DNA of 64,000 bases, taken from positions 868,001-932,000 of the forward strand of contig NZ_LT897836.1 in the NCBI RefSeq assembly GCF_900161835.1. Direction: 5' to 3'. Position 1 is the stretch's first letter; every line of letters begins with the position of its first letter. Both the position numbers and the translations under genes were made by a program. The notes below the pieces were generated by a model. The model was not told the DNA's origin and ran no database searches. It saw only the letters and a list, made by a program, of their open reading frames with translations. The stretch is from Sodalis endosymbiont of Henestaris halophilus (GTDB taxonomy: Bacteria > Pseudomonadota > Gammaproteobacteria > Enterobacterales > Enterobacteriaceae). This document shows, in pieces, positions 1 to 13,901 of this stretch.

Positions 1-189
1 ATATCTAATATTCTTCACATTTATAACTATTCTCAAGCTAAATTATGCAATTAGTTGCATTATGCTTCTGAATTTAACCTATTAATATTTAGGTGATAAG
101 CATCATGTCATGCACATAAATTTTAGTATTTTGCTGCTGATTATTAAAAAACTATAAAGCACCACACCTTGTATCAAGTAATAGAATAC

Positions 190-222
190 TAACACAATCA
201 CTTCAGTGAAGTGATTGTGTTA
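190..222. repeat. Near-perfect palindrome, 16-bp arms
   Basis: Arm TAACACAATCACTTCA (190-205) is followed by one central G and then its exact reverse complement (207-222). As RNA it would form a stem of about 15 bp with a three-base loop. No U-tract follows on either strand, so it is not an ordinary intrinsic terminator. No gene flanks it within the window. It could be a dyad operator, a remnant terminator or a mutational palindrome. Confidence 0.8.
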
Positions 223-3200
223 CCTCAAATTCTTCAGGGATAGCTAATGTGCAAAGAATTTGCTATTGAATATAAACTCATAGTAGACTCTACTAATCTG
301 CAACCAATACTACACTCTGCTAAAGACAGAGCTATGGTCATCAATGTTAGATATTTTAACATCAATTTCTGGGGCAATATCCTTCGTTTCATAACAGGTC
401 AGAGCACAAAACTAGCTAGGATTGCTATCGGCACCTAAACAGATTTAAATTATAGTTCTGAAGAACAGAAGGCAACGCACTTATAAATATAGTGCAATCC
501 TTAAGGTGTTACTGTTCTTATTGCTCTTAGTATTAAATGCACTGCAAGGTTTTTAATAACTAATAAACACATATTTTAGGATATGGTTGTGCCAGATTTT
601 GGTATACAACTTTAAAACTACCGCTCTATGTTATTGCCTGACCGCGAAAGCTTGATGTTTAGAGCGTATTAAATAAATGCGATATAATGAAATAAGTCTT
701 ACTATAGTGATAGATCCATTAGGATTAACAGCCTAATTTTTATCACAACTAATGCCTATGGTTTAAGATAATCAATTGATTATCTTGCTACTTTTGTATA
801 AAAATCTGGCAATCGCCAAATATCGATTTACAAACATAAATCTTAGATGCAATTAATAATACATTGAATGCTTAATCTTTTTTACTAAAATGCTCACAGC
901 AACACTCTCTAGGAAAGTTCTTATGAGGTGATATGGCTATTTAGTTAGACTGTAGAGGTTTTAGCTTATATGGTGTGGCATGGGTTAAATTTTTTATTTA
1001 TAAATCGATAGGCTCTTAAACATGTCGATTTCTCCGGACTTCGCATGAATTGCTTAAGGCGCCGCAGATAGCGTATAGGGAGAGATATATGGTCAAGACT
1101 TCTAGTGTGGCTTTCTATAGCACCAAAATGACCTCTACTGTAATCAGACGGTAAATACCGGTCAATTTTGTGATGTTAGCGGATAACACAAAGCAGAAGA
1201 CAGCGAGTTTACTCTGCGGGGTAAGTATTTCCTTAATGGGGAAACGAACTTCAAGCGTTTAAAGATAGAATGGATGTATATAACAGTTTGCTAGAGCATT
1301 ACCGAAATCGATCTACTATAATAAGCCATGATATCATCTTGGTGTTAAAGTGCCATAAAGTTTTATTAATATAATAGAGGAGGTTAATGTTAAATAAACC
1401 AGAGCGATAGTTTTATTAGCATTAACGTTTAGATACGATAAACAAATTTGCTTGTAAATTAAATTCATTTAAATAATTTCCTTAGTTGATTTTCAAATTA
1501 TTTATATGCTACTTAGCATTGACTGCTCAATTGTGGTTGACAGATAAGCTATCATTTTCTTAAGGTATACTATAATAAATTAAGAAAATCAAGAAGGATG
1601 ATTAATTAGCATATTATCGATCATTAAAAATAATGCAATTTATATAAATAACAGTGGCTAGTAAACATTTAAAGTAATAAATTACAGATGAAATTGCTTA
1701 ACTAAATCGTTATATCAATTCTTATTGTGCTGATTAAATTTAATATTTAATAATTAAATTAAATATATTGGCAAGTATCAGTAAATTCTATGCAAGTAAA
1801 ACTAATAGGGTATGTTTTAATATAATTAGTTATACAGTCAGAGCATTTGATCGATATAGTTAATACACAAAATAACTTTCCTACTACTTCAATCTTAAAA
1901 TATTTTGTGTTATTTTCTACTCTCCAGAGATTAATATAAACTTACTTTTAACAGTACTAATTAATGTCTTTTGGGATAAGCTTAAATTTAATGATTTTAG
2001 GTAGTTTGTTACTTTATTTATCTAATGTAATGCTATTTATTTATATAAATGTTTTTGAAGTTAATAATTTATTATTTATCGCAATAGAATATGTTTAATA
2101 CAAACATATAAATAGTTAGCTTTCCTTTTTGTCTATATTCTTTTGCCATATATGAATTTATAAATTTCTTGACAAGATATATTTTGCAGTTTTACCAAGT
2201 ACGTCCTTGAGAAGGACTTAGACAGTTTTCTTAACTAGATTTATTTATATTGTAAGTAATACACTTACATGTTAAACTAACTTTTATCGTATTTTGTATT
2301 ATTTTATTTAAGATTTGACTATTTAGTTTCGCATAGATGCCTCCTTAAATAAGTAGGCTTATTATTTAAGTTGTGATATTTTGATTTTGCGGATACCTTA
2401 TTATTTTATTTACTACTTTGCCCTAATTTATTTACACAATACTTTATTGACATAACATAATCTTTATTTGATGACACGTAAGTTGTGCATTTTATCATTT
2501 ATGTAAGGTACATACGCATCTTTGAGGACACTCATTTTTTAGTTTTCTTAGTGTTAGTAATGCATATATTAATATTTGAATTTTATAAATAATTACAAGA
2601 GTCATCTTTGTTAGAGTTATGGGAACATCTTATTTAGTAAATTATTAAAAGAGTGTTTACCACTTTAACATACTACTTTTAATTCAAGTGCAGTTGATTT
2701 ATATTCCTGAGATTAGTTATAAGTGCAAAGATCAGCATAGTGAATATTAGTAACATTTTTGCTTATTTAATTAATATTTTAATATTCTTTTACTAGATTA
2801 ATATGGTATTGATATATATCCTTTCATTTGCTAGTATTGTCATACTAACATTATATTTTCTTGCGCTTATATAGTTGATGTATTATTTTGTTACATATTA
2901 ATATTTTCGCAATATTTTACTATACCTACAATATATCTATACTAGCGACTCTTATCTCTTCCCAAGATATAAGTTTGTATTAACTCCATCGCATGACAAA
3001 ATATACAGTAGTATTAATTTTAATAAAAGCTACTTCTCTTTTTACAGATAATATTATCAAAACATAGAATTATGACTGAATCAGCGGCACTAAGAATTTT
3101 GTGTTATTAACCTGACGTACTCCTACAATAATTCAATTAAATATTGAATTCAGGTGACAGTTAATGCATGCAATCGCATATTTTATATATAGTTATGTTT

Positions 3201-3238
3201 TGTATAGCAATAATAATTTATATAGGAATTATTAGATA

Positions 3239-3259
3239 ACATAGCTATGCGAGCTATGT
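3239..3259. repeat. Short perfect hairpin, 8-bp arms
   Basis: ACATAGCT and AGCTATGT surround the loop ATGCG. Stems of this size also occur inside the tufB fossil (18296-18315), so this may have no function. Confidence 0.4.
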
Positions 3260-5330
3260 CACAATAACTAAATGCTGTGCAATTTTATGCAATTTTACGT
3301 GGGGTACATTTTACTGCCTACTATAAGGATGGACATCATCTGTTGTGAAAATAGTATTATTTACTAGATAGCTTAGATTCTCTTAGAATCATATAGAACT
3401 CAGATTAATGGGTACTAAATTGCTTACCTTATACATCAAGTCAAAAGATAGGTTTTGAAGTTTAGTTCAACCTTATTGAATTCACTGCATAATTTGCTTC
3501 TTTCCTCTCCGCGATCACAGCAAGATAATTTTTAGTTAATTTTAATTTTGCCCGCAAACCTCCGTTTTAGGCGTTCAGTAAACTTATGTATCTTTTGTTT
3601 TATAACAATTTATTAATTTATTTTGTTTATTAAATCTAGTAGTTATTATGATTTTCGATAAAAAAGTAGGTGCTTCTCAGCAGGTAAATCAATAGTTAAA
3701 AATACAAAAACTAAGGGTTTATTTTATCTCTCAGCACTCTGTACAGCTTTCAATTGTAGTGTTAAATAGCTCTTTTTGGTAAAAGGCTTCCCCCAACTAT
3801 TTATTATCCAAATTAAGAGATTTTTACTAAACATCGAGTAGAAAACAGTTGATACTCGTGATATTAAAACATTTTAGGTCAAAAGGTGAAAGTTTCTTCT
3901 CTGAAAGATAGCAAATTTGCTTGCTGTGATGATTTAATTCATAAATGAAATCATATCATTTCAGATATTTTTAAAAGCGACTTTGTAGCGTATGGGATCC
4001 TTACTTGATAGTTAAGTTATAGTATGTTTACTTGCGGTTTGTAATAACATAGAACCTGTAATATCAAATGGCACAATAATTGTTATAAAATACATATTAA
4101 AATAATAGTAGAAGGTTAGTTTTATGTCATCAGTTAGAATAACTCTGAAGACAGTTAAATAACTTTCCGTCGATCTAGTGATAAATTACTGATTCCGTAT
4201 CTTTAATTATACTGCGCATAAAGATACAATTAACGAAAATTATATGTAATTATTAATTTTATCTTTTGATTTTTATTGTTTAGATACTTAAATTCATTTA
4301 ATGTTTTATTTGTTGAAGAGGTTTTTATTTGTGTTTCTGTTTATGTTAACCACATCCTGGTTACACCAGATATCTAATGCTACCATAATAGTATTTATTC
4401 ATTATTACGATAAAAATAAACAAAATGTTAGTTAACATTATATTAATAAATATTTAATTATTTATTTAAATACTTTACAGTATTCTAGAGGTATTAAAAT
4501 TGAATTATCTTTGATTTCATTTATAATGAATTAATAAACTTTATTTCCAATTTATGTAAGTCATAAAACGTATAAACTTTTTTAGATAAATCAATGGTTT
4601 AGTTAGTTAATACATAGCTTATATATCAATGATTGTAATTTCTGCCTGCAATTTGATCTATGATAGCGATAGTGTCTAAATGAAATAGCGTGGTGACGTA
4701 TGCTCTATATCAACACTAGCTACCACATCATTATACTATTTTGGGGGTATTGCAGCAATTATCGTTTGTAATAATTAATTACATCGTAAAAGATAATAAG
4801 TGTAGTTTTTAATAAAACATTACGGAGCTGAATAAGTATACAATTAAAGCTTAATGTTATGTATTTGCAGGGATATTAAATTGAACCCAAAGCTATAGCA
4901 ATATCTGTGTTGATAAACAAAACGTGGTAAAAACACAACAGTATCACTGTTTTATTTAAGTTTAGCAGACAAGACTGCAAAGCACATTATTATCCTTAAT
5001 AAGACATTAAGGATAGGTATCTATATAGCAACTTGCTTATTGAATTTTAAAGACTAATTTTATAGCTTAGCGTATAAAACTTTATTTATGGTAAAATCTT
5101 AATAACTGCATAAATGCTATGTAATTTAAAATTAGAAAACATATGAGTAAAATTTATTTATGATAATGTTTAGGTCGCATTTTAATTTTACCTAAATATG
5201 CAATTTGCATGTGTATGCTATAGTTTATAACTATCATGTAATAAATTACAAGTAACGCAAGTACAAAGAAATAGTTACCTACATCAAAGATAGTTATGAA
5301 ATTAACAATTACGTTATTTAACGATCGTTA

Positions 5331-5354
5331 TTAATGATTATTAATAATCATTAA
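5331..5354. repeat. 24-bp perfect A+T palindrome
   Basis: TTAATGATTATT is followed directly by its reverse complement AATAATCATTAA with no spacer. The sequence is almost pure A+T, so chance occurrence is plausible in this background. Confidence 0.5.
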
Positions 5355-6918
5355 TAAATATATAAATTAACCATTATGCCATATAGAAAATAAGCAACTC
5401 AATAGGTAAGTACGTAAATTAAATATTTGACGATATATGCAGTAATTAAACCTACTGCTAATATAATAGTCTACTGCTTTATTAACTAAATTTACATATT
5501 GTGGTCAAATGCATATAGGGCTTTTAATAACAGGCTTTATATCTGATCTTTATGCTGCTCTTGAAACTAGCACCACATTTGTTACGAACAGCAGTGATAT
5601 ATTATTTTATCTCGGCGCAATCAGTTTAAGTAAATACATTGGCCGCTTCATTCAAGTTACGTACTATAAGAAAAAATAACCTTGGTGTGTTGATTAATAG
5701 TTTAACTGTTTGTAGTTTTCTGATATCAGTTATATACTACATGCAACTCGAGTTATAAAGGATTTACCGGTGATGATGAAGTGTAGATTATCTGCAAGAA
5801 GCTTCCTACATGCGATAGACCATAGCTTTTCTACACCAACTAGATTGAAATAATGTTGATCACATATTATGAATTAAGTTCTAGTACTAAATAGTAAAAG
5901 TATAGTGTTCTAAATTTGTTTGAAATGTATATTGAAGTTTTTCTACTTTCAAGTAGAAATTGATTTGATTAATTTTACACAATTATTTTGTTTATATTTT
6001 TATGTATGATGTAGCCTCATAAATTTGATCCAGTTATTTATGGTTGTATGAGGTCTCATAATTACATTGATTTGCAAGAAACTTAATTATACAAATATAA
6101 TTTTTAAAAGTCATATGCTATGACTGGTTGCAAAATTATAAACCACAGAAAGCATAATAGATAAGTAGTTATAGCATTAATCTAGTAATAATTTATTCAG
6201 TATGACTGTTGAATAAAATAACTAATATGATGTATTTGACTCTAACCTTATATATTTTATAGCAATAGGGTGTTTGTTATTGTTTTAACAAACCAGTGAT
6301 TATATGACAGTTTATAGCATGATTCTTTCTTTTAAGCACCTGAATTCCTCTATTTTTGCAGTAAAGGTTTACCCTAAGTCATCTCTAGTTGTTTCCTACT
6401 TTAATTTATCTAATAGCGTTGCCTCGGCGCCAGCCGATATTTACTGCAAACATAGTAGCTCTATCTTGGTCGCTTTTGTATAGTAATATTAATCCTAATA
6501 AGACTAACTACGTAGTTTCTGGGTTATCTGAAGTGCTTTTAGGCTTATCGAGTTCAACACGAGTGTGCTACTCAGTTTAGTTTCCTAATTAGGGACAAAC
6601 AAATCTAACAATAATTTATTATATAAGACTAGCACTTTTCCCGTGCAATCTGTACTTGACAGTACCTGACTAAAATAGATATGGGTTTTGTCACTGGGAA
6701 CCATTAGGAAAGAAGATAGAGTATTTTAATATATTATTAGTTTTTCTTGTTTATAGGTATAAACCGTTATTTAGCAACTCACTATAACCACTTTTATCCG
6801 TTGTTCGGAGAGGGCAAAATTCAATAGCCTATTTTGATCCGTGTGTGTATAGATTACGTACAGAAGTGATGCTGCTAACTTTGGTAGAGCTAATCGTTTA
6901 GCATAGAACTTTTTTATT

Positions 6919-6940
6919 ATACTGCATGTGGTTGCAGTAT
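6919..6940. repeat. Short perfect hairpin, 8-bp arms
   Basis: ATACTGCA and TGCAGTAT surround the loop TGTGGT. T-rich DNA lies on both sides. No flanking gene is recognisable. Confidence 0.4.
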
Positions 6941-9598
6941 GTTTATTAACACGTTAAATATCAAGTTTGGTTGTCAGGTAATGTTATGAGCGGTAGCAAT
7001 CTAGATACGCATCAAAATTTAGTGTAACGATACGAAAGGGTCTGAAGCTCTGAATTTTTTATGTAATTTTAGTGTGGTACTGGTGAGTAGATTACGAGTC
7101 TACATTCAGTTGTCAATACTTCAGTAATTAATGTACTTAAATAATTTGAGTTTAATATAACGCTTCAACTTTTTTATTAAACCAATTTTAGTACGCTACT
7201 ACAATTCTTATTCAATTGTTTGACTATAAGGCATTTACATATCACACAGTTTGCGAGCATATTTAACCATGCCTGCTATGCCTTTGCCGATTTTATTAGC
7301 AATAAATATCTCTGTGTTTTTCAAAAGATTAAATTAATGATCTTATATCTCTTAGGTAATTAAACTAGTTTATCCCATTTGAGATAGACGTCAAAGATGT
7401 CTGGAATATTTTATTGCACGTTAACGCACGTTACCGTATTAAATGTTTACTTATAAAGTATACTGTTATTTAATACGTGATCGTTATCAATAGCTGATAT
7501 GCCCTAGAAGGGTGTTAATGCTAGTTTTTGTACTACACACCTTGAAGTTCTACGCTTACCCATTTAATAACAAAAGAAACACTGAACCGAAATAACTTCG
7601 CTAGCGTAATATGAATTACGCATATAATGCCCCAAATTAACTTTATATTTTCAGAGGATAAATACGTTTCTTGATTACCAACTGTGATCTTCAAGTGTGT
7701 TTCACACGAAACGTACTTATTAAATTAAATAGTTATGAATCAATCTGTAAACTACAATAGCAATGATTATTTAAAGATGGTAAATATCACTAAGATGAAA
7801 TGATTATTCTGTTTATAACACTGGATTTAATTAATACAAATTATCTTAAATAGAGGTAATGCATTGAAATAAATTTCAGCTTTCCAAAAGGTTGATGTAA
7901 TAGATGTAGTTTTAATACATGTAATGTGTATAATATAATATATCTTATAAGTTAATCGTATGTATATAAGTTACGAATATAAATTAATTATAAAATAATT
8001 TAAGGTGTAAGACACGTGGCAATTTACGAAAATTTCGTAGTGTTTGATATAGCCTAACGTATATATAAATTGTCAGCATCCTTATTTAAATTAATTATCG
8101 GCAGTATTTAAATATGAGTACACGTCACACTTACTAAAACACGAATACGAAATTAATGTATTATAATAATAACTAAGCAATTAACTAATTAAGAGTGTCA
8201 TTTATACTTTAAACTCATAATGTTGACATCTACATTAGCCATGTTAACTATAATAATTGATATCATTTCTCATAATGCCATCCTAATCATTTTCAAAATG
8301 TGATTCTTTACCGTGCTCCGAAAGGCGTTTAACAATACTTATTCGTAATAAGGTGATTATAGTGTGCTGCTATTTGCATAAATATGTTTAGAAAATATAG
8401 GATTTTCCACACCGCGTTTCTTGTATTTGAAGACCTTATAATTAAGGCAAGGAAGTATATAATTATACTTAATGATAAGTGTGCTTATTGTATGCAGCCA
8501 AGAGACAATATCAGTAAGTGTATACTCATAGTTTGTTTTAGTATTTATAGTTATATATTACCCATATTTTAGTTTTTAATTAAACAATTATATTTTAATC
8601 TGTGCATCTCCGTGCTACAGATAGCATGTTATCATTAAATAATGCACCAACCTCACGTGACTATAAAGATTATTTTTTTTTGCATCGCATATCTTAGTTA
8701 TGATAACAATCAGTTTTATTTTGTAATTACATGCCTCTTTTTATCAAAATATTTTGTGGCTTTAATTTAGTAGGTTTACTGCTTTTCAAAGCACCATCTC
8801 AGAGATAGTCGTAATTTATGTATGCACGTACAAACAATGGTTGTTTATATTTTCTTGTGGATAAATGTGTTTAACGACATAATTTATTGTGTGAAAATAA
8901 TAGGTTTTTAACCTTAACTATTTGCGGTAAATAAAACTGCTACGTTAGTGAAGTATGTATAATTTTCTTTGCAATAAAATACAATCTCGATTGCATTATA
9001 ACAATTTTCAATCTTTTCTAAATTTTGTTGTTAATTAACAGCATTGCCACAGTTATGTACGTAATAGTGCAAGTAAGTTTACATAAATGTCTTTTATATA
9101 AAGTACGAAGGTACGATAAATATAAGTAAATTAAATAATTGTTTTAAACAAAATGTTATGACAAATCAAGCACAAAATGTAAACTTACAAGTAGTATATA
9201 TGCCTTGATATTAATAATAATTATGATCTTAAATAGTAGCTTTGTTAAGCAAAGCTCGCTAAATACGTTGATGCAAATATCATGCATTTTGACCATAACG
9301 CCATGTCGATTTTTAATCTCTACGATTTCGTTTGATTAATTTTGTTATGCCTTTTTGAAAAAACATTTCTCTTTATACTTGATCATCAAGTATAGGACTA
9401 TAAAGTGCTTTCTATGTCGTGTTCACGCTCCGGAAAAGATTTTACTTGGCTTTAATAACGTGAGCCACGATGTATTTAGCTGACTACTAGCTTAGTACCA
9501 GTCTTACCTTCAACTCGGTTCTGGTGGTGAATGGCATAGGCTTAATAGTATGGTGATCGATATTTTGTTTATACATACTTATTTTGTATAGTGAATTA

Positions 9599-9628
9599 AG
9601 ACAATATCATATTGTTATGATATTGTCT
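9599..9628. repeat. Perfect hairpin, 13-bp arms
   Basis: AGACAATATCATA (9599-9611) and its exact reverse complement (9616-9628) surround the loop TTGT. No T-run follows on either strand. It sits in gene-free DNA with no flanking gene to explain it. Confidence 0.7.
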
Positions 9629-11342
9629 AATCGTGCGTCAATGCCGCATATTTTAATGCTATGTTTATTCAGCATCGCTAGTCAGTTGGTTTAAAAGTTA
9701 ACATGCATTTTATTTATAACGATCATTCAGATTTTTCGCTAGGTATCGTTGTTAAAAATCAGGCGCGATGATAAACGAAATGGGAACTAATGTATGTTAT
9801 GTCCTAAAGATCTATGCCGTTGGTCTATACCAACACGCTAAGCGCAGCGATCGTTAATACGTTGATAAGAACGTGCGTACGCCATAGTTTTATATATGTT
9901 GCATTAATGCAATTATCTCATATTTAAAATATTACCTTCGAGTGTGCAATGTAAAGAACTAGTGAAGATAATTAGCCATAAATTTATTAATAATATTTCC
10001 GGGGTCACAATTTTGTTTTGAACCGTTCGAAGGCCTCGAATAGTAGATAATTTAGGCTGTATTCAGCTAGGCTTGTTAATTATAAGGTGCAATAATGGAA
10101 GTAATTTGCTGTGATGCAATCGGTGCATAATCGAACTGTTGCACTTGGTTGGTTTTAAACCCATACAAGATTATGCTTATTTATAAGGGTTGACTGAGGA
10201 TAGTTTGATGTTAACAATATAATTAGGCTGTCTTTTTGCTTAATCAACTAAGGTTTTGATTGCCAACAAATCTAGTGAATATTTAGAGAATCGTGACTTT
10301 TGTTCATGCATATCACGAAATCTACCTTTTCTGGTTTATTCATATTTTAGTGACCCACATCTTTGACCTAACTAATAATATAGATTAGGTTTTGCTGTTG
10401 TATAACACACACTACTTGTATTATTGTAGTATGCGTGATTTAGGTTGCTTTAGAAAAAAATTCGCGTTCTTTTGTTTTAATGCCTAGGATTTTGCACAAC
10501 ATACTTAAAGCGGATGTAATAGTGATCGTCGTTATGCCAGTCAATAGAGTTTTTTCTATATGATGGAGCGTCGTCCAACGTATGTAAGCCTTTTCGTCTA
10601 TACTAGTGTTGTACTTTATCTTTACTAAAAAGATTTAACATACGTGTTTTATTTTTTCTTGAAGGTAACTGAGCTATTGTAATAATCTCAACTTCTCACA
10701 TTTTACTTGTTTATGCTTAGGGTTTCATTAGTATAAATGTTATTTGGTGAAACTTTATTAGTATGTAACGCTAGTGATAATTACCAAGATAGCTTATTAA
10801 CACGGTACTCTCGTCAGCACTTATGCCATATTTTATTTACTTTGGTTGCATATACTTATTAGATATAAGTAATACAGTTATCTGACATCATATACTACTT
10901 TAGTTCAAGATTATTGCCCTCGCCCAAAGCTGATTGGGATTGTTTTTCCGGGTAGATAGCGGTCGTTTATTCTACTGTTTTCGTTGTAGGAAGAGTTAAG
11001 CTATATCGTACAACACGCAATAAAAAGTTAACTTGTTAATGATCAAGTTGATGCGTGTATTTGCTAGTGTGATACTATTCTATGTCTCGGGACGTTTATC
11101 TAACTAAGATTCATAACAGATGGTTATGTACTTACAGCTGTCTATTTAAGACCGTATTTGTTTTTCAATATTTGTGGGTATTTTATCTCGTTAGTGAGTT
11201 CATTAGTGCGCTTGTTTTCAATTTTGCCGCTCTCCTGCTATGCTATACTTCTGTTGACACAGCTTACAGCTGCTGGGGTCATGAATTATTAATAACAGTT
11301 TATCATCAGTAAATTGTATTTCTCTTTTTTGGTATAAATTGC

Positions 11343-11390
11343 TTTTTGACTTTTTGACTTTTTTACTTTTTGACTTTTTAACTTTTAAAT
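11343..11390. repeat. 8-bp tandem repeat (TTTTTGAC-like, about six units)
   Basis: Units in order are TTTTTGAC, TTTTTGAC, TTTTTTAC, TTTTTGAC, TTTTTAAC and a degenerate TTTTAAAT. The period is 8 bp with one to four substitutions per unit. It lies in gene-free DNA; replication slippage in A+T-rich sequence is the simplest origin. Confidence 0.8.
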
Positions 11391-12863
11391 TACTATAGTC
11401 GTAACTTCTGCTAGCATTATTATTCTTTCGTTATTTTCATTATCTGAATTCTTGAGTTTTCTTTTGAAATAGTTGCTAACTACTTTATTTTCGATGACTA
11501 TACTGCATAAATTCCTCTTTTCACAATTGTATGTTCTTAGGAACGAGGTTGTTAAAACGACAATATTTGATATTGTCATAAGTATAAATAATGATGCTTA
11601 CACTATAATATTAAATGCGATACTTGCAATCATCTTGTTGCGGTGTATCAGCAATTATTGCCATGTTATTTAACAATCTTTAGCTTTTATCTGATAATAT
11701 TAAGCGTAAAATGTGTTGATTAAGATCCATTAGTAATCTGAATAACTGACTGGTTATTGCTGCAGCATAATTCTGGCATTAACAATCAATCTGATACTAC
11801 TGGTTAGTAGGTTTTTATTTTGTATTACCTTCTGTTTTATAGTTTTTATTTAAAGGCAAAAGTTACTATGATATAAAGGGTTAATGGGCATAAGTTCATA
11901 ATTATTTTCGTTTCTTGTCTTGTAGATAGATGGTGGAATGCGAATATCATATTTAGTTACATATTGTAGGCATGAAAGTTTATATTTTATCTTCAAGATT
12001 ATTAAGAATTTATTATATAATAATTAATACATATTTGATTAAATATTTAATGCAGTTTATTAATTCATTAAATCTATGAAGCCACAGCTATTCTTAATGT
12101 AGAATAAATTAAAACTAATTAACGTCTTGATATATCATTATTTAATGTAAATAAATAATGCTCAAATAATACTTAATTGGTCAACTGTTGGTTGAACTCA
12201 ATGATGTTAGCATATAATTTTATTTCTGTCGATAATAAATAGTTACTTTATCAAACCTGTTAATAATATTACTTTAATGTTTGCATTTTATTATTATATA
12301 ATAGTGACAACAATTTATTAATTGTTACTAACATCGATTTGTTCAAGCTAAAATATAATAAATTATTAGTTAATTTTATAAATTAAAATAAATTTTATTT
12401 AGTTAATTTTCATAATTATGAGATACTGTGTATAAGTAAAGTCACTGCTGATAAAATAAGACATTTAAGCGAATTAATTAACTTGAAGAAATATATTCCA
12501 AATGATACTGAATGCACGAATCATATAATATTTTAAAATAAACCCTCTTAATCAAAATGTACTTTCATAAGTAACAATTATAGGCAAAACTTATGAAGAG
12601 ATTGATGCTAGCTTTAATAAGCTAACCAAGCTAGATATTTTAAAAACCTACTTTTGTTAAGAAGGAAATCTGTGCTCCTCCAGCAATCTTGTAAAGATTT
12701 GCTCGGTTACTAAGGATGCTAAAAGTTAATAGCGGCTAGAATATTGTAAAACGTTAATTGTGTGTTAAACACAATGAATCTATCTACATAATACAATATT
12801 ATTATCTATATTATTATATTATCAAATAGACTAGCAACAACTAAATTTATAGTAGGTTAATTA

Positions 12864-13901
12864 ATGATTACGAACAATGTGTCCCTAAAGTCACTGCACA
12901 GTTTTGCTATTGATGTGTCGGCCCGGCGTTTATATGTAGTGGATACGGAGGCTGAGTTGTTTGCTATCTGGCGACACGCGTCGACGAACTCTTCGCCACG
13001 AATCGTGCTGGGTGGCGGTAGCAATGTATTGTTTCTGGAAAACTATTCTGGTACGGTTTTGCTAAACCGGATTGCGGGCATGACAATCGAGGAAGACACA
13101 GACTACTGGTATCTTCATGTGGGCGCAGGAGAAGTATGGCATGATCTTGTGAATGCCTGTCTTGAAAAGAATATGCCTGGCCTGGAGAATTTGGCTTTAA
13201 TTCCGGGCTATGTTGGTTCTGCTCCTATTCAAGATATTGGAGCGTATGGTGTTGAATTTCAACAATTTTGTGAATATGTCGACGTACTGCAGATGGAAAC
13301 TGGGACAAAACACCGCATGAGCGTAGCGGAATGTCAATTCGGCTACCGCGATAGTATCTTTAAGCACAATTTACGCGAGCATTACGTTATTGTTGCAGTC
13401 GGATTCCGACTCATCAAAGCTTGGAGTCCAATTTTACATTACGGCGATTTGGTTCATCTCGACGCCCAGCAGGCTACTCCGCGGCAGATATATGATATAG
13501 TTTGTGCGATGCGCCGCGCTAAATTTCCTGACCCGACGCATCAAGGAAATGCCGGTAGCTTCTTCAAAAATCCGATTATCGATGCATCGGCAGCAGAAAA
13601 GTTGCTAAATCATTACCCCGACGCGCCATATTACCCTCAACCTGGAGGTGAAGTAAAATTAGCGGCCGGTTGGCTTATTGATCGCTGTGGCTTGAAAGGA
13701 TATCGTATCGGCGGGGCAGCTGTACATGATAAACAGGCTCTAGTATTAGTTAACTTCGATCAAGCCACTGGTGAGGATATCGCGGCGCTTGCGCGCTATG
13801 TGAGAATGCAAGTTGCGGAACGCTTTGCCGTCTGGCTGGAACCTGAAGTGCGATTCATCAGCTCTTATGGTGAAGTGGACGCAGTGAGAGTGATAGCATG
13901 A
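12864..13901 (+). CDS. murB: UDP-N-acetylenolpyruvoylglucosamine reductase MurB
   Basis: Cytoplasmic FAD enzyme that uses NADPH to reduce the enolpyruvyl group of UDP-GlcNAc-enolpyruvate to UDP-MurNAc, the second committed step of peptidoglycan synthesis. The protein is 345 aa (342 in E. coli). The FAD-binding GGGSN loop is at residues 50-54. The GNAGSFFKNP segment carries the catalytic serine at about residue 232, and the C-terminal EPEVRF carries the catalytic glutamate at about 328; both are offset by +3 from E. coli Ser229/Glu325. The start follows A+T-rich DNA with no strong Shine-Dalgarno, but the N-terminus matches the family. The 3' end overlaps birA by 4 bases (ATGA), as expected for a coupled murB-birA operon. 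Nothing looks damaged. Confidence 0.97.
   Translation: MITNNVSLKSLHSFAIDVSARRLYVVDTEAELFAIWRHASTNSSPRIVLGGGSNVLFLENYSGTVLLNRIAGMTIEEDTDYWYLHVGAGEVWHDLVNACLEKNMPGLENLALIPGYVGSAPIQDIGAYGVEFQQFCEYVDVLQMETGTKHRMSVAECQFGYRDSIFKHNLREHYVIVAVGFRLIKAWSPILHYGDLVHLDAQQATPRQIYDIVCAMRRAKFPDPTHQGNAGSFFKNPIIDASAAEKLLNHYPDAPYYPQPGGEVKLAAGWLIDRCGLKGYRIGGAAVHDKQALVLVNFDQATGEDIAALARYVRMQVAERFAVWLEPEVRFISSYGEVDAVRVIA

Larger units (their letters stand above)
1..12863. other. 12.9 kb gene-free A+T-rich region upstream of murB
   Basis: No open reading frame here exceeds 76 codons, none has a convincing Shine-Dalgarno plus a recognisable product, and base composition is visibly more A+T-rich than the genes to the right. 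In E. coli an rRNA operon and murI/btuB precede murB. I looked for conserved 16S, 23S and 5S motifs and saw none. Patches of higher G+C (about 1030-1270, 6400-6560 and 9420-9850) may be old gene remnants, but I could not assign them. The only structures I can support are inverted repeats (190-222, 3239-3259, 5331-5354, 6919-6940, 9599-9628) and an 8-bp tandem repeat (11343-11390). Confidence 0.75.
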
